From positions 20,720,229-20,784,228 of the forward strand of contig CM055898.1 of the NCBI GenBank assembly GCA_029582155.1: a DNA stretch of 64,000 nt, given 5' to 3'. The notes under the pieces are model-generated. The model had not been told where the DNA came from, made no database searches, and saw only the letters and a list, made by a program, of their open reading frames with translations. A program made the translations under genes and the position numbers. Source of the DNA: Panopea generosa. Taxonomy: Eukaryota; Mollusca; Bivalvia; Adapedonta; Hiatellidae. Shown here in pieces: positions 32,801-45,993 of the stretch (the stretch's first letter is position 1; the number at the start of each line of letters is the position of its first letter).

Positions 32801-34254
32801 TGCAACACAGGAACAGACATGAAAATGCAACACAGGGAGATATATGTAAACACAACATAGGGAGAGGTATGAAAACACAACACAGGGAGAGATATGAAAA
32901 TGCAACATAAGGAGAGATATGAAAATGCAACAGAGGAACAGATATCAAAATGCAACACAGAGAGAGATATAAAAATGCAACACAGAAACAGATATGAAAA
33001 TGTGACACAGGGAGAGATATTAAAACACAGCACAGGGAGAGATATGAAAACACAACACAGGGCAAGATATGAAAATGCAATACAGGGAGAGATATCAAAA
33101 TACAACACAGGGACAGACATGAAAATGCAACATAATGAGAGATATGAAAATGCAACACAGGGAGAGATATAAAAATGTATAACAGGGAGATATATGGAAA
33201 CACAACACAGGGAGAGATTTGAAAGTGCAACACAGGGAGAATATGAAAATGCAACACATGGAGAGATATCAAAAAACAACACAGGGAGAGATATGAAAAT
33301 GCAACACAGAACAGATATGAAAATGCAACACAGAAACAGACATGAAAATGCAACACAGGAAGAGATATGAAAACATGACAAAGGGAGAGAAATGAAAATG
33401 CAACACAGGGAGAGATATGAAAATGCAACACAGGAACAGACAGGAAAATGCAACACTGGGAGAGATATGGAAACACAAAACAGGGATAGGTATTGAATAC
33501 AACACAGGGAGAGATATGAAAATGCAACACAGAACAGACAAGAACATGCAACACAGGGAGAGATATGGAAACACAACACAGGGAGAGATATGAAAATGCA
33601 ACACAAGGAGAAAAATGAAAATGCAACACAGGGAGAGATTTGAAAATGTAAATCTCAAAGGCAACACAGGAAAAGATATTAAATTGCAAAACAGGAACAG
33701 ATATGAAAAAGCAACCCAGGCAGAGATATGAAAATGTAACACAGGAACAGATATGAAAATGCAACACAGGGTGAGATATGAAAATGCAACACAGGTAAAG
33801 ATATGAAAATGCAACACAGGAACAGATATGAAAATGCAACATATGGGATATGGAAACGCAACACAGGGAGAGGTATGAAAATGTAACTAAGGAGAGATAT
33901 GAAAATGCAACAGAGGAACAGATATCAAAATGCAACACACACAGAGATATGAAAATGCAACATATGGGATATGGAAACACAACACAGGGAGAGATATGAA
34001 AATGTAACTAAGGAGAGATATGAAAATGCAACAGAGGAACAGATATCAAAATGCAACACAGAGAGAGATATGAAAATGCAACACAGAAACAGATATGAAA
34101 ATGTGACACAGGGAGAGATATAAAATGCAGCACAGGGAGAGATATGAAAACACAACACAGGGATAGATATGAAAACAAATTACAGGGAGATATATGGAAA
34201 CACAACACAGGGAGAGATATGAAAACACCAAACATGGATAGAGATGAAAACATA

Positions 34255-34303
34255 TCACAATTATCGCCAATTTCAACACATTTTAGGTTATATACAGATA
34301 TGA
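34255..34303 (-). mobile_element. SINE-D tail fragment inside the 25-bp satellite, copy 1
   Basis: 'gccaatttcaacacatttta' + 'ggttatata' matches the SINE-D end at 60795-60835 ('gccattttcaacatatttca' + 'ggttatata'). It recurs at 38706 and, with more of the SINE, at 40708. Confidence 0.75.
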
Positions 34304-37300
34304 AAATGCAATGCATGGAGAGATATAAAAGGCAACACAGGAAGAGATATAAAATTACAACACAGAAACAGACATAAAAATACAACACAGGGAGAGATAT
34401 GGAAACATAACACAGGGAGAGATATGAAAATGCAACACAGGGAGAGATATGAAAATGTTTTACAGGGAGATATATGGAAATGAACCAAAAGGAGAGATAT
34501 GAAAATGCAACACAGGGATAGATATGAAAATGCAACACAGGGACAGATATGAAAATGCAACACAGGGAGAGATATGAAAATGTATTACAGGGAGATATAT
34601 GGAAACACAACACAGGGAAAGATATGAAAATGCAACACCGGCAGAAATATGAAAATGCAACACAGGGAGAAATATCAAAATACAACACAGGGAGAGATAT
34701 GAAAATGCAACACAGAAACAGACATGAAAATGCAACACAGGGAGAGATATGAAAAACAACACAGGGAGAGATATGAAAATGCAACACAGGGAGAGATATG
34801 GAAATGCAACACAGGAACAGACATGAAAATGCAACAATGGGAGAGATATGGAAACAAATCACAGGGATAGGTAAGAAAACACAACACAAGGAGAGATATG
34901 GAAACACAACACAGGGAGAAATATGAAAATGCAACACAGGAACAGACTGGAAAATGCAACACAGGGAGAGATATGGAAACTCAACACAGGGAGAGATATG
35001 AAAATGCAACACAAGGAGAGATATGAAAATGCAACACAGGGGGAGATTTAAAAATGTACCACAGGAACTGATATGAAAATGCAACACAGGAACAGACATG
35101 AAAATGCAACACAGGGAGAGAAATGGCAACAAAACACAGGGAGAGGTATGAAAATGCAACACAAGGAGAGATATGAAAATGCAACACAGGAAGAGATTTG
35201 AAAATGTTTCACAGGAACATATATGAAAATGCAACACAGGGAGAGATATGAAAATGTAACACAGGAACAGATGCAACATATGGGATATGGAAACACAACA
35301 CAGGGAAAGATATGAAAATGCAACACAGGCAGAAATATGAAAATGCAACACAGGGAGAAATATCAAAATACAACACAGGGAGAGATATGAAAATGCAACA
35401 CAGAAACAGACATGAAAATGCAACACAGGAAGAGATATGAAAACATGACAAATGGAGAGAAATGAAAATGCAACACAGGGAGAGATATGGAAACGTATTA
35501 CAGGGAGATATATGGAAACACAACACAGGGAGAGATTTGAAAATGCAACACAGGGAGAGATATCAAAATACAACACAGGGAGAGATATGAAAATGCAACA
35601 CAGAAACAGACATGAAAATGCAACACAGGAAGAGATATGAAAACTTGACAAACGGAGAGAAATGAAAATGCAACACAGGGAGAGATATGAAAATGCAACA
35701 CGTGAACAGACACGAAAATGCAACACTGGGAGAGATATGGAAACACAACACAGGGATAGGTATGGAATACAACACAGGGAAAGATATGAAATGCAACACA
35801 GAACAGATATGAAAATGCAACACAGGGAGAGATATGGAAACACAACACAGGGATAGGTATGAAAACACATCACAAGGAGAGATATGGAAACACAACACAG
35901 GGAAAGATATGAAAATGCAACACAGGAACAGACATGAAAATGCAACACAGGGAGATATATGTAAACACAACATAGGGAGAGGTATGAAAACACAACACAG
36001 GGAGAGATATGAAAATGCAACATAAGGAGAGATATGAAAATGCAACAGAGGAACAGATATCAAAATGCAACACAGAGAGAGATATAAAAATGCAACACAG
36101 AAACAGATATGAAAATGTGACAGAGGGAGAGATATTAAAACGCAGCACAGGGAGAGATATGAAAACACAACACAGGAAAAGATATGAAAATGCAATACAG
36201 GGAGAGATATCGAAATACAACACAGGGACAGACATGAAATGCAACATAATGAGAGATATGAAAATGCAACACAGGGACAGATATAAAAACGTATAACAGG
36301 GAGATATATGGAAACACAACACAGGGAGAGATTTGAAAATGCAACACAGGGAGAGATATGAAAACACAACACATGGAGAGATATCAAAATACAACACAGG
36401 GAGAGATATGAAAATTCAACACAGAACAGATATGAATATGCAAAACAGGCAGTGATATGAAAATGCAACACAGGAACAGATATGAAAATGCAACACAGGG
36501 AGAGATATGAAAACGCAACACAGGTAAAGATATGATAATGCAACACATGAACAGATATGAAAATGCAACACAGGGAGAGATATGGAAACACAACACAGGG
36601 AGAGATATGAAAATTCAACACAGGAACAGATATAAAAATGCAACACAGGTAGAGATATGGAAACATAACACAGGGAGATATATGAAAATGCAACACAGGG
36701 AGAGATATGAAAATGTATTACAGGGATATATATGAAAAGGCAACTAAAGGAGAGATATGAAAATGCAATACAGGAAGAGATATGAAAATGCAACAGAGAG
36801 AGAAATATGAAAATGCAACACAGGGAGAGATATGAAAACATATTACAGGGAGATATATGGAAACACAACACAGGGAGAGATTTGAAAATGCAACACAGGG
36901 AGAGATATCAAAATACAACACAGGGAGAGATATCAAAATACAACACAGGGAGAGATATGGAAACACAACACAGGGAGAGATATGAAAATGCAACACAGGA
37001 ACAGACATGAAAATGCAACACAGGGAGATATATGTAAACACAACATAGGGAGAGGCATCATAACACAACACAGGGAGAGATATGAAAATGCAACATAAGG
37101 AGAGATATGAAAATGCAACAGAGGAACAGATATCAAAATGCAACACAGAGAGAGATATAAAAATGCAACACAGAAACAGATATGAAAATGTGACACAGGG
37201 AGAGATATTAAAACACAGCACAGGGAGAGATATGAAAACACAAAACAGGGCAAGATATGAAAATGCAATACAGGGAGAGATATCAAAATACAACACAGGG

Positions 37301-38705
37301 ACAGACATGAAAATGCAACAAAATGAGAGATATGAAAATGCAACACAGGGAGAGATATAAAAATGTATAACAGGGAGATATATGGAAACACAACACAGGG
37401 AGAGGTTTGAAAATGCAACACAGGGAGAGATATGAAAATGCAACACATGGAGAGATATCAAAAAACAACACTGGGAGAGATATGAAAATGCAACACAGAA
37501 CAGATATGAAAATGCAACACAGGAACAGACATGAAAATGCAACACAGGAAGAGATATGAAAACATGACAAAGGGAGAGAAATGAAAATGCAACACAGGGA
37601 GAGATATGAAAATGCAACACAGGAACAGACAGGAAAATGCAACACTGGGAGAGATATGGAAACACAAAACAGGGATAGGTATTGAATACAACACAGGGAG
37701 AGATATGAAAATGCAACACAGGAACAGACATGAAAATGCAACACAGGGAGATATATGGAAACACAACATAGGGAGAGGTATGAAAATACAACACAGGGAG
37801 AGATATGAAAATGTAACATAAGGGGAGATATGAAAATGCAACAGAGGAACAGATATCAAAATGCAACACAGAGAGAGATATGAAAATTCAACACAGAAAC
37901 AGATATAAAAATGTGACACAGTGAGACATATTAAAATGCAGCACAAGGAGATATATGAAAACACAACACAGGGATAGATATGAAAACAAATTACAGGGAG
38001 AGATATGGAAACACAACACATGGAGAGAGATGAAAACATATCACAGGGAGTGATATGAAATAGTGACACAGGAACAGATATGAAAATGCAACACAGGAAC
38101 AGATATTAAAGGCAACACAGGAAAAGATATTAAATTGCAAAACAGGAACAGATATGAAAAAGCAACCCAGGCAGAGATATGAAAATGTAACACAGGAACA
38201 GATATGAAAATGCAACACAGGGTGAGATATGAAAATGCAACACAGGTAAAGATATGAAAATGCATCACAGGAACAGATATGAAAATGCAACATATGGGAT
38301 ATGGAAATGCAACACAGGGAGAGGTATGAAAATGTAACTAAGGAGAGATATGAAAATGCAACAGAGGAACAGATATCAAAATGCAACACACAGAGAGATA
38401 TGAAAATGCAACATATGGGATATGGAAACACAACACAGGGAGAGATATGAAAATGCAACTAAGGAGAGATATGAAAATGCAACAGAGGAACAGATATCAA
38501 AATGCAACACAGAGAGAGATATGAAAATGCAACACAGAAACAGATATGAAAATGTGACACAGGGAGAGATATAAAAATGCAGCACAGGGAGAGATATGAA
38601 AACACAACACAGGGATAAATATGAAAACAAATTACAGGGAGATATATGGAAACACAACACAGGGAGAGATATGAAAACACCAAACATGGATAGAGATGAA
38701 ATCAT

Positions 38706-38754
38706 ATCACAATTATCGCCAATTTCAACACATTTTAGGTTATATACAGATATG
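38706..38754 (-). mobile_element. SINE-D tail fragment inside the 25-bp satellite, copy 2
   Basis: Same junctions and flanking units as at 34255, offset by ~4451 bp, so it was copied as part of a higher-order block and was not a new insertion. Confidence 0.75.
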
Positions 38755-40707
38755 AAAATGCAATGCATGGAGAGATATAAAAGGCAACACAGGAAGAGAT
38801 ATAAAATTACAACACAGAAACAGACATAAAAATACAACACAGGGAGAGATATGGAAACATAACACAGGGAGAGATATGAAAATGCAACACAGGGAGAGAT
38901 ATGAAAATGTTTTACAGGGAGATATATGGAAATGAACCAAAAGGAGAGATATGAAAATGCAACACAGGGAGAGATATGAAAATGCAACACAGGGACAGAC
39001 ATGAAAATGCAACACAGGGAGAGATATGAAAATGTATTACAGGGAGATATATGGAAACACAACACAGGGAAAGATATGAAAATGCAACACCGGCAGAAAT
39101 ATGAAAATGCAACACAGTGAGAAATATCAAAATACAACACAGGGAGAGATATGAAAATGCAACACAGAAACAGACATGAAAATGGAACACAGGGAGAGAT
39201 ATGAAAAAACAACACAGGGAGAGATATGAAAATGCAACACAGGGAGAGATATGGAAATGCAACACAGGAACAGACATGAAAATGCAACAATGGGAGAGAT
39301 ATGGAAACAAATCACAGGGATAGGTAAGAAAACACAACACAAGGAGAGATATGGAAACACAACACAGGGAGAGATATGAAAATGCAACACAGGAACAGAC
39401 TGGAAAATGCAACACAGGGAGAGATATGGAAACTCAACACAGGGAGAGATATGAAAATGCAACACAAGGAGAGATATGAAAATGCAACACAGGGGGAGAT
39501 TTAAAAATGTACCACAGGAACTGATATGAAAATGCAACACAGGAACAGACATGAAAATGCAACACAGGGAGAGAAATGGCAACAAAACACAGGGAGAGGT
39601 ATGAAAATGCAACACAAGGAGAGATATGAAAATGCAACACAGGAAGATATTTGAAAATGTTTCACAGGAACATATATGAAAATGCAACACAGGGAGAGAT
39701 TTGAAAATGTAACACAGGAACAGATATGAAAATGCAACACAGGAAGAGATATGAAAATACAACACAGACAGATATTTGAAAATGTAACACATGAACAGAT
39801 ATTAAAATGCAACATATGGGATATGGAAACACAACACAGGGAAAGATATGAAAATGCAACACAGGCAGAAATATGAAAATGCAACACAGGGAGAAATATC
39901 AAAATACAACACAAGGAGAGATATGAAAATGCAATACAGGGAGAGATTTGAAAATGTAACACAGGAACAGATATGAAAATGCAACACAGGGAGAGATATG
40001 AAAATACAACACAGACAGATATTTGAAAATGTAACACATGAACAGATATTAAAATGCAACATATGGGATATGGAAACACAACACAGATATGAAAATGCAA
40101 CACAGGCAGAAATATGAAAATGCAACACAGGGAGAAATATCAAAATACAACACAGGGAGAGATATGAAAATGTAACACAGAAACAGACATGAAAATGCAA
40201 CACAGGGAGAGATATGAAAAAATAACACAGGGAGAGATATGAAAATGCAACAGAAGGAGAGATATGAAAATGCAACACAGGGACAGATATTAAAATGCAA
40301 CAGGGGAACAGATATCAAAACGCAACAGAGAGAGAGATATGAAATTGCAACACAGGAACAGATATGAAAATACAACACAAGCAGAGATATGAAAATGCAA
40401 CACAGGAACAGATACGAAAATGCAACACAGGGAGAAATATGAAATCACAACACAGGGAGAGATATGAAAATGCAACACAGGTCGATATATGAAAATGCAA
40501 CAGAGGGAGAATTATGAAAATGCAACACAGGGAGAGATATGAAAATGCAAAATAGGGAGAGATATGAAAACACAGGGAGAGATATGAAAATGTATTACAG
40601 GGAGAGATATGGAAACACAACACAGGGAGAGATATGAAAATGTAACACAGTGAGAGATATGAAAACACAACACAGGGAGAGATATGAAAATGCAACACAG
40701 GGAGAGA

Positions 40708-40765
40708 ATTTTTTTTTTGAATGGGGTTTAATGCCAATTTCAACACATTTAAGGTTATATACAGA
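40708..40765 (-). mobile_element. SINE-D tail fragment inside the 25-bp satellite, longest copy
   Basis: Carries 'ttttttttttgaatggggtt' + 'taatgccaatttcaacacat', the terminal T-run and 3' end of SINE-D (compare 60778-60830). Flanking satellite units match those beside the shorter copies, so this is probably the ancestral form. Confidence 0.75.
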
Positions 40766-41214
40766 TATGAAAATGCAACACAAGAAGAGATATAAAAGGC
40801 AACACAGAAAGAGGTATAAAATTAAAACACAGGAACAAAAATGTAAATGCAACACAGGCAGAGATATGACAACACAACACAGGGAGAGATATGAAAATGC
40901 AACATAGAGAGAGATATGGAAATGCAACACAGGGAGAAATATGAAAACACAACACAGGGATAGGTATTAAAATGCAACACAAGGAGAGATATAGAAACAA
41001 AACACAGAGAGAGATATGAAAATGCAACACAGGAACAGACATGAAAATGCAACACAGGGAGAGATATGAAAACACAACACAGGGATAGGTATGAAAACGC
41101 AACACAAGAAGAGATATGGAAACACAACACAGGGAGAGATATGAAAATGCAACACAGGAAGAGGATATGAAAATGCAACACAGGGAGAGATATGAAAATG
41201 CAACATATTCAGCA

Positions 41215-41826
41215 CAAGTTACAATATTTTTCATATCGTGGTAACTATTGTCTGTCGATGGAATTGGTTGTTTACTTGAGATGTTACTGAATAATTTGGA
41301 ACCTCCTGCATTGGAGTCATTTTTTTCATTTCCAAGGAAGTCCCTTCTGAACCCTGTGTTGTGTTTTCATATCTCTTGAGTGTATAATATTATGTATGAA
41401 TTGAAAGAAATAAAATAGTTGTATTTGTACTTGGAAATAAAATGCATTAAATTTGTTTTTTACAAGTTTAATGTCAAGAAAATTGTAAAGAATTGCAAGA
41501 CAAAACAAGCTCAACAATAAAGAACCTCCCAATCATTAACTTCTTTTATTCTTTCTTTTGCAAATAAATATTTTGAGGGGAAAAAATACACACATTGTTT
41601 ATTTGTTGCACTTTTATATACACAGTATGTAGTCTGTAAAAACTGTAGAATAGCACAAGAATAATGTATTGTGATACAGTCATTACCATACCTGACATTT
41701 GAAAAATCAACATCATTGTATCTACATGTATTAAGTTACCTGGTGAGTATTGTATTGAGACTGACAGTAATTAAAAGATTATAAAACTATTTCTATTAAG
41801 TTTGTGTTTTTAAATACAAAGATTGT
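41215..41826. other. Right flank of the 25-bp satellite, non-coding
   Basis: Apart from the inverted satellite unit at 41353-41378 (ccctgtgttgtgttttcata), nothing recognisable. Confidence 0.5.
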
Positions 41827-41995
41827 GTTGGTCGCTCATGCTGATGCCAGAGATTGTGGGTTCGATCCCCAGCATAACCCGATGCCTCTCATAAAACAAC
41901 ACTTAGTACTAGTTCTAGCCAGAGAGTGGTTCATAAAGCTCTGAGCTTTCATCGCAATCGAGCTAAAATAAATAAGTATAAAATAATACGAAGCT
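41827..41995 (+). mobile_element. SINE-C copy, 5'-truncated (tRNA-derived)
   Basis: B box in 'gtgggttcgatccccagc', then 'gatgcctctcataaaacaac', 'acttagtactagttctagcc', 'gctttcatcgcaatcgagct' and 'aaaataaataag'. The tail is shared almost unchanged with 57934-58134. The A-box half is lost. Confidence 0.8.
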
Positions 41996-42684
41996 GAAAA
42001 TTGAGACCTAATGATAACAAAACCGCTCTTACATGGTTTTATTGTATATTTTGATATGAATGTCTTAATTTTCTAGTGTAAAACTGACAAATTTCTATTC
42101 TGGAATATGAACAACCTTGTAAGACTTTATATCTTGTAGGATGCATGTCTAGATAGCAAGGGAAATTGTAAATTACTAAACCTAAATAATATCATGTAAG
42201 TAGCTAAAGTTTTCAACTGAAATAAATGAAAACTGAGTATTACAATAAGTTAGATTGTATGTATCCTAGACGCTATGTTACTTTACCCACACTTCTGAAA
42301 ACCTCGGATTTAAATACCCCCATTTTGTTCCATTTTGGTCGGTAAATTGACCTTTTATTAAGAAAGTTATCTATTGTACTGAATGTGCCATAGAATTTTT
42401 ACATTAGTTCCTGTATTTGGCCTTCTATAACACTGTATCTGGAGGTAGTTAGTTGGGACATGTAATGTTGATGTCTTCATTGTGTGGTTATGGTTTTTCT
42501 TCAAATTTCCTTGAATCTTTGTTGATCTAAAACTATTGGGATTTCTTATCCAAGGTTAATTTTGCCAATAAACTCCCTCCACTGTGCATACTGAAACAGA
42601 CAGAATAATGTTACATGAGAACATGGCACTGAGCTGGGTTAACTTATATTACTTAGTATATGGACAAGTCTATATAAATGTTAT
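41996..42684. other. Non-coding stretch
   Basis: AT-rich; no gene, tandem repeat or named element recognised. Confidence 0.5.
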
Positions 42685-42927
42685 TTAACCCTTTACTTCA
42701 TATAGACGCCATTGGACACCTCTAATATAGACGCCTTTGGACACTTCTAATATAGAAGGCTTTTGAGTTATTGGGTGAATTATGTTTATATTAACTGACA
42801 GAGTGGAAAACAGTGCAGGAAGTGTTCAGATTGCTTGTAACAAGCAATCTGAACACTTCCTGCACTGTTTTCAAAGGCCTTCTGTGAGTGGTGCGGGAAA
42901 ACGCGTATCTATGGAGTAAAGGGTTAA
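42685..42927. mobile_element. piggyBac-like MITE with perfect internal palindrome, copy 1
   Basis: Begins TTAACCCTTTACTTCATA and ends TATGGAGTAAAGGGTTAA: inverted ends flanked by the TTAA target site that marks the piggyBac superfamily. The centre (42806-42872) is a perfect palindrome, two 33-nt arms starting GAAAACAGTGCAGGAAGTGT around one A. It has no open frame. Confidence 0.8.
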
Positions 42928-42934
42928 GAGAAAA

Positions 42935-43092
42935 TGAGTGGTATAAGACACTGTCATCTAACGACCACTTAACTCCACCATGGAGGTCATAGGTTCAAGT
43001 TCAGCATGGTCCAAAACCTTCAAGTAAGTTACATGCAGATAAGGACAGAGGTTCTACTCCAATTTGTTCTCCACTAATACAACTGGATGTCA
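42935..43092 (+). mobile_element. tRNA-derived SINE-like element
   Basis: 'gtggtataagacactgtcat' (A-box-like) and 'gaggtcataggttcaagttc' (B-box-like), then a body with no match to the other families here. Possibly related to 29725-29830. Confidence 0.45.
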
Positions 43093-43225
43093 TAGATGAT
43101 CTGTTATATGTTGACAGTAATAATTGTTAACTTCCATTTCTCCTCTTTGTTTACTGACGACTACGAGTATGTGTCTTTAAATAATAGTAAATATGATCAT
43201 TATGAAAATAGACCTTGTTACCAAA

Positions 43226-43990
43226 GTCTTGGAATATACTACCCTAGTCCTGGAATATACTACCCAAGTCCTGGAATATACTTCACCAGTCCTGGAATAT
43301 ACTACCCCAGTCCTAGAATATACTATCCCAGTCCTGGAATATACTTCCCAAGTCCTGGAATATGCTACCAGTCTTGGAATATACTACCCCAGTCTTGGAA
43401 TATACTACCCAGTCCTGGAATATACTACCCAGTCCTGGAATATACTACCCCAGTCTTGGAATATACTACCCAGTCCTGGAATATACTACCCCAGTTCTGG
43501 AATATACTTCACCAGACCTGGAATATACTACCCCAGTTCTGGAATATACTTCACCAGACCTGGAATATACTAACACAGCCCTTGAATATACTACCCAAGT
43601 CCTGGAATGTACTACCCCAGCCCTGGAATATCTTCACCAGCTCTGGAATATACTACCCCAGCCCTGGAATATACTTCACCAGTCCTGAAATATATTAACC
43701 CAGTCTTGGAATATCTTCACCAGCTCTGGAATATACTACTACAGTCCTGGAATATACTACCCCAGTCCTGAAATATATTAACCCAGTCCTGGAATATATT
43801 ACCAAGTCCTGGAATTTACATCACCAGCCCTGGAATATTCTATCCAAGTTCTCGAATTTACTTCACCATCCCTGGAATATACTACCCAAGTCCCGGAATT
43901 TACTTCACCAGCCCTGGAATATACTACCCCAGTCCAGGGATATACTACCCCAGCCCTATAATATACTTCCCCAGTACTGAAATATACTTG
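43226..43990. repeat. 21-bp tandem repeat, ~36 copies
   Basis: The unit is ggaatatactaccccagtcc + t, with 20-bp variants. The 21-bp units give a periodic YYPSPGI peptide, but the 20-bp units break the frame repeatedly, so it is not considered coding. Confidence 0.93.
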
Positions 43991-44239
43991 CCTAGCTTGC
44001 CTTACTTACTTGAGTGCTTATTTATTATTGATTTATCAAATGAGTTGAAAAAACATACATGTATATGCAAGGCTCTGCCAAGCTTTATGTTATTTTTCCC
44101 CAACAAGATTAATAAATTCAATAATAAATTAGCACAAATGTAATATTCCTTTTATCACATAACTCAGAAAAATTAAAAAAATCGGACATATAAGTTTCCA
44201 TGTGTCATCATATGATGTAACTTCTCAAAATAATGTCAT

Positions 44240-44455
44240 TTAACCCTTTGCTCCATAAGCATTTTTTTGGGCTCTTCCAAATTGAAAGCATTAATTCACC
44301 ACGTATCAGCAATGGGTGAATTATGTTTATATTAACTGACAGAGTGGAAAACAGTGCAGGAAGTGTTACGAGCAATCTGAACTCTTCCTGCACTGTTTTC
44401 AAAGGCCTTCTGATATTGATGCGGGAAAACGCGTATCTATGGAGTAAAGGGTTAA
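44240..44455. mobile_element. piggyBac-like MITE, copy 2 (palindrome eroded)
   Basis: TTAACCCTTTGCTCCATA ... TATGGAGTAAAGGGTTAA with TTAA at both ends. It shares 'gtggaaaacagtgcaggaag' and 'cttcctgcactgttttcaaa' with copy 1, but the palindrome centre has a deletion and mismatches. Confidence 0.8.
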
Positions 44456-44682
44456 CCATGACAAATCTGTGCCGTCTCTCCAAGTTACCCATTTTGAAAA
44501 AGATGTTTTTGCAATATATCATTTCACTGCAAATAATATAGCAGTAACATGATATGATAAACTAAACAATGAAAATCTTTCAAATGATAAACAATAGGCT
44601 CAAATGCGCCCAAGTCTCTCACCTGTTTCAAATGTTACTACTTTACAAATTTTGAGAATTACTTATTTAACTCATTTATAAA

Positions 44683-44860
44683 CTTATTTATTTTATTTCA
44701 ATGTCAAACAAGTTATTTCAACTCGCAAACACGCTAAAAGTCTTTTCAGGCAGAACCAGTACTAAGCATTTGTGGGGAAAATGTCTTGCTTGAGGACACC
44801 ACCTCAAACCAAGGGCCCTCCGATCATGGGTTCGGTGCTCTACCACTAGATCAGGGTCAA
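44683..44860 (-). mobile_element. SINE-A copy with recognisable tRNA head
   Basis: 'ttattttatttcaatgtcaa', 'aaagtcttttcaggcagaac', 'cagtactaagcatttgtggg', 'cttgcttgaggacaccacc', then reversed head 'atcatgggttcggtgctcta' + 'ccactaga'. Confidence 0.75.
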
Positions 44861-44889
44861 CACCCTATTAGATATCTGTGTTCACATAG

Positions 44890-45310
44890 TATTCCTATGT
44901 AATAACTAAAGTTCCCTTACTGGGCCGCAATTGACCATGCGGCCCTTTTACTTGAATAAACTTGAAAACAAATTTGGTTTGTTGGTTCCTGAGAAGAAGA
45001 TTTTGAAATTAATTTCACAATATGATCCCTTTTTGGGCCCACAGCTGGCCCCTTATGGATATTAAATCCCCCATTAAGGACCCATTCTCAACTGTTTTCA
45101 CAAAACAATACATTAGATCTCCCAATGATTAAAACAATTCTCAAAATAGAAGATAAAAAGAGAATTTACTGATTTCCCATAGTATTTGTATGTAAAAATC
45201 AGATTCTTCTTGATAGGCCCTAACAGATCCATGAGAAGAAGATTTTTTGAAAATTCACTTTTTATCCCTTTTTGGGCCCTGCTGGCCCCTTTTGGATATT
45301 GAAATGTAAG
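44890..45310 (+). repeat. Two diverged tandem copies of a ~250-bp dispersed repeat
   Basis: 'gagaagaagattttgaaatt', 'atccctttttgggcccacag' and 'ctggccccttatggatatta' at 44990-45065 recur as 'gagaagaagattttttgaaa', 'atccctttttgggccctgct' and 'ggccccttttggatattgaa' at 45231-45305. Confidence 0.65.
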
Positions 45311-45331
45311 TTTCAATTCATCTAAACATGC

Positions 45332-45627
45332 CGGGCCCGATTAGCTCAGTCGGTTACACGTCTGACTATCAATCCAGGGGTCGTGAGTTTGATTCCCTGT
45401 CCAGCCACAGTCTCTGTGATTATTGATATACGACATTGTGTCTCATTATCATTTGTCTCTCACTGCTGATTCAAGTGGGAAAGTTATCAGTTACTTGCGA
45501 AGATGGGATGTGCTCAAGTTTTGGTTAACCTTTCAGGATCCCAGGAAACAGTGGTTAGGTTAACTTGTTGTCTGCATGTTAGCCCTCGATGGCATAATAA
45601 TTATGCTTAATATTCAATCAATCAAAA
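45332..45627 (+). mobile_element. SINE-B, near full length (tRNA-derived)
   Basis: A box in 'cccgattagctcagtcggtt', B box in 'gtcgtgagtttgattccctg', then 'cattgtgtctcattatcatt', 'ctcactgctgattcaagtgg', 'tgttagccctcgatggcata' and a short 'caatcaatcaa' tail. Second copy at 61929-62208; reversed partial copy at 55203-55289. Confidence 0.85.
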
Positions 45628-45829
45628 ACTACTTGTGACTAGTGAGATATCCTTGAAGCTAATTGATATAATTTTGTGAAATACTTGGTGAAAAACTACC
45701 GTGCGGTGAAAAACTACCGTGGCACTATTTGAGTAAGGAGCAGTTAGTTTTTGACAGAACAAGTTATCTACCTTTGATAAAAAGGGTTAGATTTTGTGAT
45801 AGAATTTGTGTATGAATCTATATACAATG

Positions 45830-45993
45830 TACAGTCAAACCTCTATAGGTAGTCACCTCTATTAAGCAGTCACTTTTGTTATTTTCCATTTATATGCTTT
45901 CAGAGCAATTAACCTGCATTAAACAACAACCTGTCTTGAAAGGTCACTTTTGCCAATTCCCTTGACTGGTTGCTTAAGACAGGTTTGACTGTA
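45830..45993. mobile_element. MITE-2 (TA-flanked, CAGTCAAACCT ends), copy 1
   Basis: Begins TACAGTCAAACCTCTATAGG and ends AAGACAGGTTTGACTGTA. TA flanks suit a Tc1/mariner-type element. Other copies are at 47041 and 53867. Confidence 0.82.

Larger units (their letters stand above)
30036..41378. repeat. 25-bp satellite, ~11.2 kb, ~445 copies, with higher-order structure
   Basis: The unit is gatatgaaaatgcaacacag + ggaga (25 bp), with subtypes ggaac, aaaca and gtatt. The array proper ends near 41207; an inverted unit sits at 41353-41378. Higher-order duplication is clear: the segment near 31690 recurs near 35755, that near 33490 recurs near 37680, and the landmark at 34262 recurs at 38713. The minus strand of the unit lacks stops in all frames, giving spurious frames of up to 671 codons with a 25-residue period (75 bp). 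No coding evidence. Confidence 0.96.

Noticed and set aside
30008-41234. Many overlapping open frames on the minus strand (up to 671 codons) with a 25-residue FHISPCVAFSYLSL-type repeat
   Set aside because: The 25-bp unit has no stop on that strand in any frame, so all three frames stay open and give the same periodic peptide. There is no single frame, start context or codon bias, and indels move between frames freely.
43096-43698. 200-codon frame with YYPSPGI repeats, reminiscent of a structural protein
   Set aside because: 20-bp units break the 21-bp period, so the frame changes repeatedly. There is no signal peptide and no splice support.
45332-45405. Functional tRNA gene at the SINE-B head
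   Set aside because: The cloverleaf is incomplete and the sequence continues into a SINE body that recurs at 61929.
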